NCBI RefSeq assembly: GCF_900100705.1
Contig: NZ_FNCH01000004.1
Coordinates: 285,504 to 349,503 of the forward strand
Direction: 5' to 3'
DNA from: Pedobacter terrae
Lineage (GTDB): Bacteria > Bacteroidota > Bacteroidia > Sphingobacteriales > Sphingobacteriaceae
Length of the DNA stretch: 64,000 bases
Shown here: positions 28,112-37,698 of the stretch, in pieces
How the letters are laid out: every line of letters starts with the position of its first letter
Position numbering within the stretch: position 1 is the first letter of the stretch
The notes under the pieces: generated by a model
What the model saw: the letters and a program-made list of their open reading frames with translations, nothing else
What the model was told of the DNA's origin: nothing
Databases searched by the model: none
Translations under genes and position numbers: made by a program

Positions 28112-28975
28112 TTAGCTGGCCTGCTGAATAATGCCTTCTTTATGTAAAATGAAATTAAACAATTCATCTATGGGCTTCTGTAAAATTTTGCCAGGCTCAA
28201 TACCATTTTCACGCAATACCGAAATCAGTGCATCCTGATAATAATAGGCAATGGAACCTACAAAATGGCAAGGAACGTTTTTGTGTTTGGGATAGTCTTT
28301 AATATTTGTATCTACAAATTCCTGAAAGCCTGTTCTTAATATTTCCTCAATAAAAGGGTGGTCTTTATGGCTGGCCATGAAGCGGCTAAAGCTTGCCAGA
28401 TAGATATTTGGGAAAGGTTTCTGATAAATGTTGGTGATAATCTGTTCTTTTTCTGCAGGGAAAGATTTTTTAAATTCTGCCGCCAATGTTGCCGGCATTT
28501 TATTGTACAGATAGCTTAAAAGTACTTTTTTTCCGAAGAAAGTTCCTGATCCTTCATCACCAAGAACATAGCCCAGGCCGTGGTATCCATCATGGATTAT
28601 TTTTCCATCAAAGTAACAGATATTAGATCCTGTACCTAAAATACAGTTTAAACCTTCGGCGTTTCCACAGGTAGCATACACTGAACCCAAAAGATCGTGA
28701 TCTACCGAAATAAAAGCATTGCCAAAAACAGCTGATAAACCGTTTGAAACTACTTCATGTTTATCTGGTGAAGAACAACCTGCTCCAAAAAAGTAGATTT
28801 CTTTAACTTCTTCGGCATATTGTAATAAGGATTCATTTTTAGAAATCAGCTTGGTAATTTCTTGTTCACTTAAGAAATAAGGATTTATTCCGGGGGTATT
28901 AAATTTAATGGTTTCGCCATTATGATAACCCATCCAATCGGTTTTTGATGAGCCACTATCTGCAACAAGTATCAT
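28112..28975 (-). CDS. N-acetylglucosamine kinase-like ATPase (BadF/BadG family)
   Basis: 287 residues, cytoplasmic. The ASKHA nucleotide-binding motifs are present: DSGSSKTDW (phosphate 1, residues 5-13), LGTGSNICYFDG (phosphate 2) and LGDEGSGTFFGKK. The family phosphorylates N-acetylglucosamine or related amino sugars, probably for cell-wall recycling. The closely related BadF-type reductase activators carry Fe-S cysteines that are not evident here. It is apparently monocistronic, between unrelated genes. Confidence 0.87.
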   Translation of the reverse strand: MILVADSGSSKTDWMGYHNGETIKFNTPGINPYFLSEQEITKLISKNESLLQYAEEVKEIYFFGAGCSSPDKHEVVSNGLSAVFGNAFISVDHDLLGSVYATCGNAEGLNCILGTGSNICYFDGKIIHDGYHGLGYVLGDEGSGTFFGKKVLLSYLYNKMPATLAAEFKKSFPAEKEQIITNIYQKPFPNIYLASFSRFMASHKDHPFIEEILRTGFQEFVDTNIKDYPKHKNVPCHFVGSIAYYYQDALISVLRENGIEPGKILQKPIDELFNFILHKEGIIQQAS

Positions 28976-29091
28976 GGCCCTAAATATAAAAATTAATTAT
29001 AGCATTTTATATTTGAAATAATTTCGTTACTTTTTTTAATGTTTGTTAGCAGCATTAACGTTTATCAATTTATCAAGGCTTTTAACATTGT

Positions 29092-30402
29092 TTAGTTAAC
29101 TAAATCAATGCTTCCGCTAATTGTTTTTAAAGTGTTTTCGGCTATTTTAGCCTGATATTGCATTTCGATAAAACGGTTTTGTGCATCGATAGCATTACGT
29201 TGTGCTTCTCTTAATTCTAACGGCGCTATGCTGCCCAAACGGTATTTTGCTAAAGTGATATCTAAATTCTCTTTCGCAATATCTACGTTTCGCTGTTCTA
29301 ATTTAACCAGATCCAGGTAAGTACTATAATTTTCGTAGGCGGTGAGTAACTGCGCATTCACATCCAGCTTGGTTTTGTTCAGATTAAGGATCGAATTCTC
29401 GATCTCTATTTTGGCATTACGTTCTTGCTGGCGCTGTAAAAAACCATTAAATAAATTGATACTTGCCGTTACGCCATAGGTAAATCCGTTAGCTGCAAAT
29501 TTTTGGTTAAAACCGGTCGGGCTGGTACTGTTTGCCCTGCTGTAACCAGAGTTGAGGCTAACGGCAGGATAACGCGCCCCACGGATGGATTTCAAATTTA
29601 AAGAAGCAATACGTTGATTGATAAATGCATTCTGCACATCAGGATTTTGCTTTTCAGCCATTTCGGCCATTTTGCTAAATAAGATACCTTTATCCACATC
29701 AATGCTGTCTGTAACAGAAAAAGAGGTGCCAATATCTCTAACCATTAACTGGTTTAAACGAACTTTGGCGGTCTGTAAAGCATTTTTGGTTTGCAGGTAA
29801 TTTGACGTATCTGTATTGTAATCAACCTGTGCGGTCAATACATCCAGTTTAGAACCACGTCCAAGCTGTAATTTTGTTTTGGCAATATTGGTACGTAATA
29901 CCGAAACATCCATTGCGCTATCAGCTGCTCTAACCAGTTGTTGTTGTCTTACAATATCGTAATAGGCTGTAATTACATCTGCCACAGTAGTTAAAATAGT
30001 TAAACGTGAATTTAATTCGCCCTGTTTTTGCAGTTCCTTTAACCGATCGTAATTGGCAAACATGCTGAAACCATCAAAAATAGTCCAGTTTAACTCTGCG
30101 CCATAACTGTTGTTGGTACTCTTCGCCCCGGTAATTACCCGATCCGGACCTGTTACAGGGCTTTGTCGTGTATTCTGGATACTTCCGCCATTGGTGTAGT
30201 TTCCCGTTAAGTTGGGTAACATACCTGCATTGCCGATGTTGGCATTGTTCTTTGCGATATCGATCTGGTTTTTACTGATTTTGATGTCGTAATTATGCTG
30301 TAAAGCAATGGAAATGGCTTCCTGAAGGCTTAATTTTTCTTGTGTAAAACCCGAAAGCGATAAGCTTACCAGCAGGATGAATATTTTTAATTTCTTGCTC
30401 AT
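29092..30402 (-). CDS. TolC-family outer-membrane efflux protein
   Basis: Start placed at ATG 30402, 1 nt after the upstream RND stop, where the signal peptide MSKKLKIFILLVSLSLSGFTQ begins; 436 residues. An earlier in-frame start (30435) would overlap the RND gene. Two repeats of long helices follow with OEP signatures (LSLQEAISIALQHNYDI, AYYDIVRQQQLV, RLGSIAPLELREAQRN). It forms the trimeric outer-membrane duct of a tripartite pump with the RND and adaptor proteins encoded upstream in the same operon. Confidence 0.95.
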   Translation of the reverse strand: MSKKLKIFILLVSLSLSGFTQEKLSLQEAISIALQHNYDIKISKNQIDIAKNNANIGNAGMLPNLTGNYTNGGSIQNTRQSPVTGPDRVITGAKSTNNSYGAELNWTIFDGFSMFANYDRLKELQKQGELNSRLTILTTVADVITAYYDIVRQQQLVRAADSAMDVSVLRTNIAKTKLQLGRGSKLDVLTAQVDYNTDTSNYLQTKNALQTAKVRLNQLMVRDIGTSFSVTDSIDVDKGILFSKMAEMAEKQNPDVQNAFINQRIASLNLKSIRGARYPAVSLNSGYSRANSTSPTGFNQKFAANGFTYGVTASINLFNGFLQRQQERNAKIEIENSILNLNKTKLDVNAQLLTAYENYSTYLDLVKLEQRNVDIAKENLDITLAKYRLGSIAPLELREAQRNAIDAQNRFIEMQYQAKIAENTLKTISGSIDLVN

Positions 30403-30403
30403 C

Positions 30404-33400
30404 TTATTCTTCTGTATGTAAAGCTTCCTGTTCAAAACGGTGTGCTTCTTTTAATTCTTGATTTGGTCGATAAGGTTTGGCCCAATAAGAGTAAATGGCT
30501 GGTATTACAAATAAAGTTAATACCAAAGAGAACAAGGTTCCGCCTACAATTACGGTTCCCATACTCATCCTGCTTTTTGCCGCAGCACCCAACGCTAGTG
30601 CGATAGGCAAAGCGCCAATGGCGATGGCCAAACTGGTCATTAAAATTGGGCGTAAACGCGAAACGGAAGCTTCCCTGATGGCTTCGGGAATAGGAATCCC
30701 TTTTTCTTTAAGCTGGTTGGCAAACTCAACAATTAAGATTCCGTTTTTAGTTACCAGACCAATCAACATAATGGTACCGATCTGGCTAAAGATATTCCAG
30801 CTCTGCCCACATAACCAAAGTGATAAAAATGCCCCGGCAACTGCCATTGGTACGGTTAAAATAATGATAACCGGATCTTTAAAACTTTCAAACTGCGCGG
30901 AAAGGATTAAATAAACCAATAGGAGGGCCAAACCGAATGCAAAAAAGGTGTTGGATGAACTTTCCTTAAAATCGCGCGATTCTCCACTTAAATCGGTAGA
31001 GAAAGTTTCGTCTAATACTTTTTTCGAAATGGCATCCATGGCATCTATACCTTCGCCAATACTTTTACCCGGTGCTAAACCTGCCGAAACGGTAGCAGCT
31101 ATGAAACGGTTGTTTCTGTACAGTTGCGGCGGACTGCTTTCTTCTTTGGCGGTTACCAGGTTATCAAGCTGAACCAATTCTCCTTTATCATTACGTACGT
31201 AAACTGAGCTTAAATCCAACGGATCCTTTCTATCGCCCCGATCAAACTGACCAATTACCTGATACTGTTTTCCGTTCATAAAAAAGTACGAGAACCTTTG
31301 TCCACTCAATCCTAAATTCAGGGTTTGGGCAATGGCTGAAATAGAAACACCCAGATTTTTAGCTTTATCCCGGTCGATGGTCAGGTTAATTTCTGGTTTG
31401 TTGAATTTCAGGTTCACATCCGAAACAGTAAAAGTCGGGTCTTTAGCTACTGCATCCATAAACAATGGAATTTTCTCGCGTAGCTTTTCAAAATTTTGTG
31501 CCTGGATGATATAACTGATAGGTAAGCCACCACGGCGCCCAACCGAAATGGTGGGTTGCTGATTCACAATGGTTTTACCTTCTGTATATTTTTTAGTTAT
31601 CCGGGTAAGCATATCGGCAATTTCTTTTTGCGAACGCTCACGTGTTTCCGGATCGGTCAAACCCATGCGTACAAACCCCGAGTTTACTGCACCAGACCCA
31701 CCAAAACTTGGAGAAGTGATGGTAATGTTCACATTTTTTTCCGGTACAGAATCTATCACCAACTGATTTAGCTTCATGATAAACTTATCCGTATAGGCAT
31801 ATGAGGCACCCTCTGGGGTAGATACGTTAATGTTGATGGCACTTCGGTCATCGTACGGGGCTGTCTCTTTCGGTAATATTTTCCAGAAAAGGAAAATAAG
31901 GCCCATACAAACCAGTATAATCGGTACCGAAAGCCATCTTTTGGCTAAAAATTTATTCAGATTCGATCCGTAGGCATCATTTAATTTCACAAAATAGGGT
32001 TCTGTCCAGTTGTAAAACCTGGATGGCTTATGTCCACCCTTTTTCATCAGATAGGCATTTAACATCGGTGTTAAGGTAAGTGATACAAAGGCTGATACCA
32101 ATACTGCAGCTCCGATTACGACACCGAACTCTCTAAACAAGCGCCCGACAAAACCCTGTAAGAAAATTACGGGTAAGAATACGGCCGCAAGGGTAATGGA
32201 AATCGAAATGACGGCGAAAAAGATTTCGTTGGATCCTTTGATGGCGGCTTCAAATGGCGACATACCTTCTTCAACCTTTTTAAAGATATTCTCGGTCACT
32301 ACAATACCATCATCTACTACCAAACCCGTAGCCAGTACAATGGCCAATAAACTCAATACGTTTATGGAAAAGCCAAAGGCGTACATGATAAAAAAAGTAA
32401 AAATCAAAGATACAGGGATATCAATCAATGGCCTAAAGGCAATGGCCCAATCCCTAAAAAAGAGGTATATAATTAAAATTACCAGTACCAGCGATAGGCC
32501 AATCGTTTCGGCCACTTCGGTTACCGAACGTTTAATGAAAAGTGTATTGTCCAATGCCACTTTCAGTTTAATGTCTTGCGGGATATCGGCTTTTAACTTA
32601 TCAAACCTTTTGTAAAATTCTTTACTGATATCAAGGTAATTGGCCCCTGGCTGGGGAATAATGGCAATAGCCACCATCGGTTTGCCCGATTCGCGCAAAA
32701 TGGTTTCTTCGTTTTCCGGACCTAAAACCGCAAAACCCACATCTTTAAGTTTAACTACCTGATTGCTATCCGCTTTTAAAATCAAATTATTAAACTCACT
32801 TTCATTGGTGAGTTTGCCTAAGGTTTTAACTGTTAGTTCGGTGGTTGCCCCGGTAATTTTTCCTGATGGAAGCTCTACGTTTTCATTATCCAGGGCCGTT
32901 ACAATGTCCTGCGAGGTTAAACCGTAAGCACTTAACTTGTTAGGATCCATCCAGATGCGCATGGCATATTTCCTTTGTCCCTGGATTTGCACACTACTTA
33001 CCCCCGGAATGGTTTGGATGCGGTCGGCAATTACGTTTTCGGCAAAATCACTTAATTCAAGGGTATTCCGTTTATCACTCTGTATCGTCATCGATAAAAT
33101 CGGATCGGAGTTTGCGTCAGCTTTACTTACTACCGGTAAACCGTCAATATCTTTTGGTAAAGTTCTGGCGGCTTGCGATACTTTATCACGTACATCATTT
33201 GCAGCCTCTTCTATATTCTTATCAAGGTTAAACTCAATGGTAATATTACTTGCTCCCTGGTTACTAGATGAAGAAATATTCCTGATCCCATCAATAGAAT
33301 TGATCGATTTTTCTAAAGGTTCGGTGATTTGTGATTCAATAATATCGGCATTGGCCCCAGGATAAGAGGTTCTTACCGAAACTACAGTCGGATCAATGGA

Positions 33401-33514
33401 AGGGTACTCGCGGACACCCAAAAAAGTATAACCTATAATCCCAAAAAGAACAATTAATAGGTTCATCACAATGGCCAGAACAGGCCTCTTTATACTCGTG
33501 GTTGAGATGCTCAT
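30404..33514 (-). CDS. RND efflux transporter, HAE1/AcrB type
   Basis: 1036 residues, close to the AcrB length. It starts MSISTTSIKRPVLAIVMNLLIVLFGIIGY (TM1), has two large periplasmic loops and a 12-TM pattern. The proton-relay pair D401-D402 sits in GLVVDDGIVV of TM4. TM11 carries GLVTKNGILIVEFAN. The pump exports drugs or lipophilic compounds by proton antiport. It is flanked by an adaptor (2-nt gap) and a TolC protein (1-nt gap), so it forms one operon. Substrate not predictable. Confidence 0.96.
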   Translation of the reverse strand: MSISTTSIKRPVLAIVMNLLIVLFGIIGYTFLGVREYPSIDPTVVSVRTSYPGANADIIESQITEPLEKSINSIDGIRNISSSSNQGASNITIEFNLDKNIEEAANDVRDKVSQAARTLPKDIDGLPVVSKADANSDPILSMTIQSDKRNTLELSDFAENVIADRIQTIPGVSSVQIQGQRKYAMRIWMDPNKLSAYGLTSQDIVTALDNENVELPSGKITGATTELTVKTLGKLTNESEFNNLILKADSNQVVKLKDVGFAVLGPENEETILRESGKPMVAIAIIPQPGANYLDISKEFYKRFDKLKADIPQDIKLKVALDNTLFIKRSVTEVAETIGLSLVLVILIIYLFFRDWAIAFRPLIDIPVSLIFTFFIMYAFGFSINVLSLLAIVLATGLVVDDGIVVTENIFKKVEEGMSPFEAAIKGSNEIFFAVISISITLAAVFLPVIFLQGFVGRLFREFGVVIGAAVLVSAFVSLTLTPMLNAYLMKKGGHKPSRFYNWTEPYFVKLNDAYGSNLNKFLAKRWLSVPIILVCMGLIFLFWKILPKETAPYDDRSAININVSTPEGASYAYTDKFIMKLNQLVIDSVPEKNVNITITSPSFGGSGAVNSGFVRMGLTDPETRERSQKEIADMLTRITKKYTEGKTIVNQQPTISVGRRGGLPISYIIQAQNFEKLREKIPLFMDAVAKDPTFTVSDVNLKFNKPEINLTIDRDKAKNLGVSISAIAQTLNLGLSGQRFSYFFMNGKQYQVIGQFDRGDRKDPLDLSSVYVRNDKGELVQLDNLVTAKEESSPPQLYRNNRFIAATVSAGLAPGKSIGEGIDAMDAISKKVLDETFSTDLSGESRDFKESSSNTFFAFGLALLLVYLILSAQFESFKDPVIIILTVPMAVAGAFLSLWLCGQSWNIFSQIGTIMLIGLVTKNGILIVEFANQLKEKGIPIPEAIREASVSRLRPILMTSLAIAIGALPIALALGAAAKSRMSMGTVIVGGTLFSLVLTLFVIPAIYSYWAKPYRPNQELKEAHRFEQEALHTEE

Positions 33515-33516
33515 AA

Positions 33517-34614
33517 TTATTCTTTAACCAAATGAACTTTAACTGGTGCATCTTTCTTTAAAGCCATGGATCCGGTAGTTAATACCGTATCGCCAGCTTT
33601 TAATCCTGATGTAATCACAATGTTTTCATCGGTACGCGTACCCGCTTCCACTTTAACTTCCTGTGCTTTGCCGTTTTTTTGAATATAAACAATTTTACCT
33701 TTTAAAACAGGGATAACGGCCTCATTGGGAATTAAGATGGCATTTTGAAGGGTATTTAATGCCAGTTTAATTTTGGCGAAAGACCCAGGCAATAAAGCAT
33801 TGTCTGCATTTGGTGCCAAAGCCCTAATCTGTAAGGTTCTGGTAGCAGCATTAATCCCGGGCTCTATCGCATAAACCTTCCCTTTATTCTGTTTTGAAGA
33901 ACCATCGGTAGTAAATATGATTTCTGAATTCACTTTAATCTGTCCTGCATATTTCTCCGGAACAGAGAAAGTAACTTTAACCGGATTCGTACTCACCAGG
34001 TTGGCAATTACCATGGAGGGCGTTAAATAAGTGCCGTTAGAAATGCTACGTAACCCCACACGGCCCGTAAAAGGTGCGCGGATAGTGGTTTTGGCTAACT
34101 GCGCCCTAACTAATTGCGCCTGTGCCTGTAATGATTTTAAATCTGCTAGGGAAGTATCGTATTCCTCCTGACTGATTGCTCCTTTTGCCAGCAATTGTTT
34201 TGCCCGGTTCTCATTTGTGCCCGAAAGTTTTTGTTTGGTAATTGCATCCTGTAATTGCGCCTGTATATCTCTATCATTTACTTTGACCAATACACTTCCC
34301 TTTGATACCGTGGTGCCTTCCTGGAAGTAAATTCCGGTAACCAATCCTGATACTTCACTTTTAAGTACAACCGACTCATTTGCATCAATGGCGCCGGTTA
34401 TCTCCAGGTCGTTATCGAACGATACTGGCTTTACTACAATTCCATCAACTACCAAAGGAGCAGAAGAACCACGTTTACCACCGTCTTTACCTTTCCCAGC
34501 CCCTGCAGATGCGCCACCCTTTCCTTCGATTTTTTTATTTGCGTTAATTCTGTAATATACCAGATAGGCCAGGCCAATAGCTAAAACAGCATAGATAATA
34601 TACCTTTTCTTCAT
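33517..34614 (-). CDS. RND periplasmic adaptor (HlyD/MFP family)
   Basis: 365 residues. An N-terminal membrane anchor or signal (YIIYAVLAIGLAYLVYY) is followed by a Gly/Lys-rich linker. The halves of the lipoyl/barrel domain (ITGAIDANESVVLKSEVSGLVTGIYFQEGTTV; IRAPFTGRVGLRSISNGTYL) flank a helical hairpin. C-terminal beta-barrel and membrane-proximal domains follow. It links the RND pump to TolC. It is the first gene of the three-gene efflux operon; a 320-bp intergenic region upstream holds the promoter. No regulator gene is adjacent. Confidence 0.95.
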   Translation of the reverse strand: MKKRYIIYAVLAIGLAYLVYYRINANKKIEGKGGASAGAGKGKDGGKRGSSAPLVVDGIVVKPVSFDNDLEITGAIDANESVVLKSEVSGLVTGIYFQEGTTVSKGSVLVKVNDRDIQAQLQDAITKQKLSGTNENRAKQLLAKGAISQEEYDTSLADLKSLQAQAQLVRAQLAKTTIRAPFTGRVGLRSISNGTYLTPSMVIANLVSTNPVKVTFSVPEKYAGQIKVNSEIIFTTDGSSKQNKGKVYAIEPGINAATRTLQIRALAPNADNALLPGSFAKIKLALNTLQNAILIPNEAVIPVLKGKIVYIQKNGKAQEVKVEAGTRTDENIVITSGLKAGDTVLTTGSMALKKDAPVKVHLVKE

Positions 34615-34934
34615 GTTGTGATTTGTGTTTATGCGTATTCTAACATTAAAATAAAATTAACGTTTGAATTAGAGTATAAAAATATTCAAATAGTTTAGTC
34701 CCAAATTCGTTGTATTAAGGATGTTACCATCTAGGTCCGAAGTCTGTAGTCGGAAGTCTACAGTTTGGTGCAAGATAATAGTTCGTAGTAAATTGTTATC
34801 CCTTCGGAAATCAACCAATTAATGCTTAATGCTAAAACGCCAGACGCAAATCGGACAGAAACAACTATTTTACACCACATTTAGCTATTTTATATTAAAA
34901 CCTGATCAATAAATCTAAATTTGCAGCAAACACC
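34615..34934. other. Divergent intergenic region with AGTC-type degenerate repeat
   Basis: 320 bp without a gene between the efflux operon and the M61 peptidase. It contains a tandem degenerate stretch of AGTC words (34734-34763). A TAAATTTG box (34916-34923) lies just 11 bp before the peptidase ATG, which would give a very short or leaderless 5' end. No good -33 element accompanies it. Confidence 0.4.
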
Positions 34935-36770
34935 GTGAATATGTTTAATAAAAAATCAATTTTAAGTTTAGTTTTACTACTAACGTGTATTATGGCAGCG
35001 AAAGCGCAGGTAAAAATAGGCTTTGAGGTTTCTTTTAAAGAACCGCAAGCGCATTATGCAGAGGTGCAGATGAATATTTCTGGACTCACAAAAGATTATG
35101 TGGATGTAAAGATGCCAGTTTGGACACCAGGTTCTTATCTGGTCCGCGAATTTGAAAAAAGTGTAGAAGAATTTAAGGCTACTGCAGCGGGTAAAGCTGT
35201 AAAGGTTGAAAAAGTAAGGAAAAATACCTGGAGAATTTTCTCGGCCAAGGCCGCTAAAATCCAGATTAATTATCGTGTTTATGCATTTGAAATTTCGGTA
35301 CGTACACCATTTATCGACGAATCTCATGCTTTCTTATCTCCTACAGGAATTTTTATGCATCCTGATGGCATGATCAAATCGCCAAGTACGGTAAAAATTA
35401 TTCCTTTTAATACCTGGAGTAAAGTTTCTACTGGTTTAACCCCTGTTGCCGGCGAGCAGTTTACTTATGAGGCTACAGATTTTGATATTTTGTACGACAG
35501 CCCTATTGAAGTGGGTAATCAGGATATTTTTGAATTTACTGCGGCAGGTGTTCGTCATGAAGTGGCGATGTACGGTGGCGGTAATTATGACAAAGACAAG
35601 CTAAAGGTAGATATGGCCAAAATTGTAGAAAAGGAAACTGCAGTTTATGGTGAAAACCCTAATAAATATTACGTTTTTATTGTTCATAATTTCTTAAAAG
35701 GCGGCGGCGGTTTAGAGCACTTAAATTCTACTACTTTAGGCGCTACAAGAAATGCTTATAATACAGCCGAAGGGTATAAAGGTTTTTTAAGTTTGGTTGC
35801 CCATGAGTATCATCACTTGTGGAATGTGAAACGTTTGCGCCCTGTTGCTTTAGGCCCATTTGATTACGATAATGAAAATTACACGACCAATCTTTGGGTT
35901 GCAGAAGGTTTTACCTCTTATTACGAAAACAAATATTTGCACCGTGCCGGGTTTACTGATGTCAATGAATTTCTGAAAGATTTAATCAGTGGCGTAGGTA
36001 CCGTTTTAAATACCCCGGGCGCCAAATACCAATCGGCAGCTTCTTCTAGCTATGATGCATGGATTATTGGGTACCGCCCGAATGAGAACTCGAAAAACAA
36101 TTCAATCTCTTATTATAATAAGGGTGAAGTAATTGGCATTTTAATGGATCTCGAAATCATCAACGCTACCAAAGGTGCCAAAAGCTTAGATGATGTAATG
36201 AAAGCCATGTACCTGCAATGCAAAACTTTAAAACGCGGTTATACCGATGCCGAATTTAAAGCCATGGTGGAAAAGATATCCGGAATCAGTTTTACCAATT
36301 TCTGGACAAAATATGTAAACGGGGTAGATGATGTAGAATATGCCAAATACTTCGGTTATGCCGGTGTAGATGTTTCGACAGAAAATGCAACTCCTGGTAA
36401 ACCAGTAACAGGTGCTACCGGACAATTGACTAATGAAGGTTTAATGATTACCTCTACAGTAAGAAACTCTGCTGCCTGGATTAGCGGATTGAATGTAAAC
36501 GATGTAGTGCTTACTTTAGATGATACCACTTTAAGTGATGCACTATCAACAGTAAGGTTAAAAAGCCCGATGATTTCGTTGGATGCAATTCCGTTGGTAG
36601 GTAAAAAGAATATTGGCGATGTACTGAAACTTAAGGTTAGACGTGATGGATTGGAAAAGGAAATTTCTTTAACCCTGAAAGAGAATCCAAATGTACGCTT
36701 AAAAGCAACCGTTAATGAAAATGCCACACCGGTGCAAAAAGCAGTGCTGAAAAAATGGACCGGCGTTTAA
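34935..36770 (+). CDS. M61-family metallopeptidase with PDZ domain
   Basis: 611 residues. The signal peptide ends ...CIMAAKAQ. The N-terminal M61 beta domain includes MPVWTPGSYLVREF. The thermolysin-like catalytic domain has the zinc motif HEYHHLWN near residue 290 and the downstream WVAEGFTSYYENKYL that supplies the third ligand. A PDZ domain lies at ~500-590 (GLMITSTVRNSAAWISGLNVNDVVL). The family are glycyl or related aminopeptidases; here it is probably periplasmic or exported. A terminator lies ~150 bp downstream. Confidence 0.95.
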   Translation: MNMFNKKSILSLVLLLTCIMAAKAQVKIGFEVSFKEPQAHYAEVQMNISGLTKDYVDVKMPVWTPGSYLVREFEKSVEEFKATAAGKAVKVEKVRKNTWRIFSAKAAKIQINYRVYAFEISVRTPFIDESHAFLSPTGIFMHPDGMIKSPSTVKIIPFNTWSKVSTGLTPVAGEQFTYEATDFDILYDSPIEVGNQDIFEFTAAGVRHEVAMYGGGNYDKDKLKVDMAKIVEKETAVYGENPNKYYVFIVHNFLKGGGGLEHLNSTTLGATRNAYNTAEGYKGFLSLVAHEYHHLWNVKRLRPVALGPFDYDNENYTTNLWVAEGFTSYYENKYLHRAGFTDVNEFLKDLISGVGTVLNTPGAKYQSAASSSYDAWIIGYRPNENSKNNSISYYNKGEVIGILMDLEIINATKGAKSLDDVMKAMYLQCKTLKRGYTDAEFKAMVEKISGISFTNFWTKYVNGVDDVEYAKYFGYAGVDVSTENATPGKPVTGATGQLTNEGLMITSTVRNSAAWISGLNVNDVVLTLDDTTLSDALSTVRLKSPMISLDAIPLVGKKNIGDVLKLKVRRDGLEKEISLTLKENPNVRLKATVNENATPVQKAVLKKWTGV

Positions 36771-36920
36771 GTCGCGAGTCTTAAGCCCTCAGTCTTGAGT
36801 CCGCTGCCTTATACTTTTGCTTTAGTCTTTGACTTTCAGTGCTCAGCGCCAAACGCCCTTCGCTTAAAAGTATATCTAAAACCTAAACCGAATCTTCCAG
36901 CGTTAAAGTTTTACATAAAA
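36771..36920. repeat. Degenerate GAGTCTT/CAGTCTT-word intergenic repeat
   Basis: Words such as GAGTCTTAAG, CAGTCTTGAGTC and TAGTCTTTGAC recur, followed by a GCTCAGCGCCAAACGCC segment resembling parts of 34820-34850 and 54830-54855. Low-complexity intergenic sequence; function not apparent. Confidence 0.4.
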
Positions 36921-36955
36921 AAACCGCTATGAAAAGTTTTCTTAGCGGTTTTTTT
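36921..36955. terminator. Bidirectional terminator between M61 and barrel-protein genes
   Basis: 9-bp stem AAACCGCTA / TAGCGGTTT with a 13-nt loop, flanked by an A run on the left and T run on the right, so it can end both the + strand peptidase and the - strand small barrel gene. Confidence 0.85.
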
Positions 36956-36970
36956 GATTTTTTCTAATGT

Positions 36971-37444
36971 TTAGAAAGTAAAACGAACGCCTAAACCAAC
37001 GTCTCCACTGTAAAAATCAGTGTCAGGAGTTAATCTTAAAGTAGGAATCCAATCTAATGATAAGTTAATTGGAGCGCCTTTAAATTTATAATCTAAACCT
37101 AAAACACCGTTTAAACCTAAATACACATCGCCATCAAAACCTTTAACTTTCATTGAACCTACACTTGCACCACCACCATAGTACCAGTTTAATCCCTCAG
37201 CGCCTTTAATTGGGTTATAAACTTCGTATAAACCAGTTAACTGAACGTAATTAACACCACCAGAGCTCCTGAAATTACCAATTAACTCCAACATAGCGCC
37301 TTTATTTAGGCCGGTTTTAAAAGAAACACCGTTGTAACTTCCAAAACGACCACCAATTGCGTTTTTGTAATTCTGCGCTTTAACGTTAGTTGTTGTTAGT
37401 GCAAATAATGCAATGCATCCTAAAATTGTAAATAATTTTTTCAT
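36971..37444 (-). CDS. Small outer-membrane beta-barrel-like protein
   Basis: 157 residues. The signal peptide (MKKLFTILGCIALFALTTTNVKA-Q) is followed by alternating amphipathic strands with many Gly and aromatic residues (GGRFGSYNGVSFKTGL, YYGGGASVGSM, LSLDWIPTLRL). The chain ends in ...VGLGVRFTF, the C-terminal Phe typical of BAM-folded barrels. About eight strands fit an OmpX/OmpW-sized barrel. The specific function is unknown. It is divergent from the acyl-CoA ligase gene, with a 254-bp shared upstream region. Confidence 0.8.
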   Translation of the reverse strand: MKKLFTILGCIALFALTTTNVKAQNYKNAIGGRFGSYNGVSFKTGLNKGAMLELIGNFRSSGGVNYVQLTGLYEVYNPIKGAEGLNWYYGGGASVGSMKVKGFDGDVYLGLNGVLGLDYKFKGAPINLSLDWIPTLRLTPDTDFYSGDVGLGVRFTF

Positions 37445-37533
37445 AGTACTTCTTTATTAAAATTAAAGTATATCCCTTAGCAACTTTAATGCCGATTATA
37501 TTTTTTAGGTAAAAATTCAGTTGAGTAAAAACA

Positions 37534-37543
37534 ATGCTTGCAT
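37534..37543. promoter_or_regulatory. Candidate MarR-type operator upstream of acyl-CoA ligase
   Basis: ATGCTTGCAT is the reverse complement of the core of the inverted repeat at 44319-44332 in front of the MarR gene. The extended match is ATGCTTGCATA, 11 of 14 positions. It lies 155 bp upstream of the ligase start, in the spacer shared with the barrel protein. Confidence 0.45.
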
Positions 37544-37656
37544 AGTAATTTTGTAATCGCTAAGTTTATTAAAATATTTTTAACGGAAAGCAAATACCGC
37601 GTTTCACTTACTATGAGGTATTTTTTTTATTAAAAAGCATAATAGGTGGCAATCTT

Positions 37657-37664
37657 TATGTTTG
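37657..37664 (+). promoter_or_regulatory. Possible -7 element of the acyl-CoA ligase gene
   Basis: TATGTTTG fits the Bacteroidota TAnnTTTG consensus, 34 bp before the ATG. The -33 region lacks a TTG. Confidence 0.4.
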
Positions 37665-37698
37665 ATTTTTTAACTTAACCAAATAATATAAAATTCAT

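Noticed and set aside
30495..33365. Plus-strand frames inside the RND transporter gene
   Set aside because: They are shadows of the well-supported minus-strand transporter gene.
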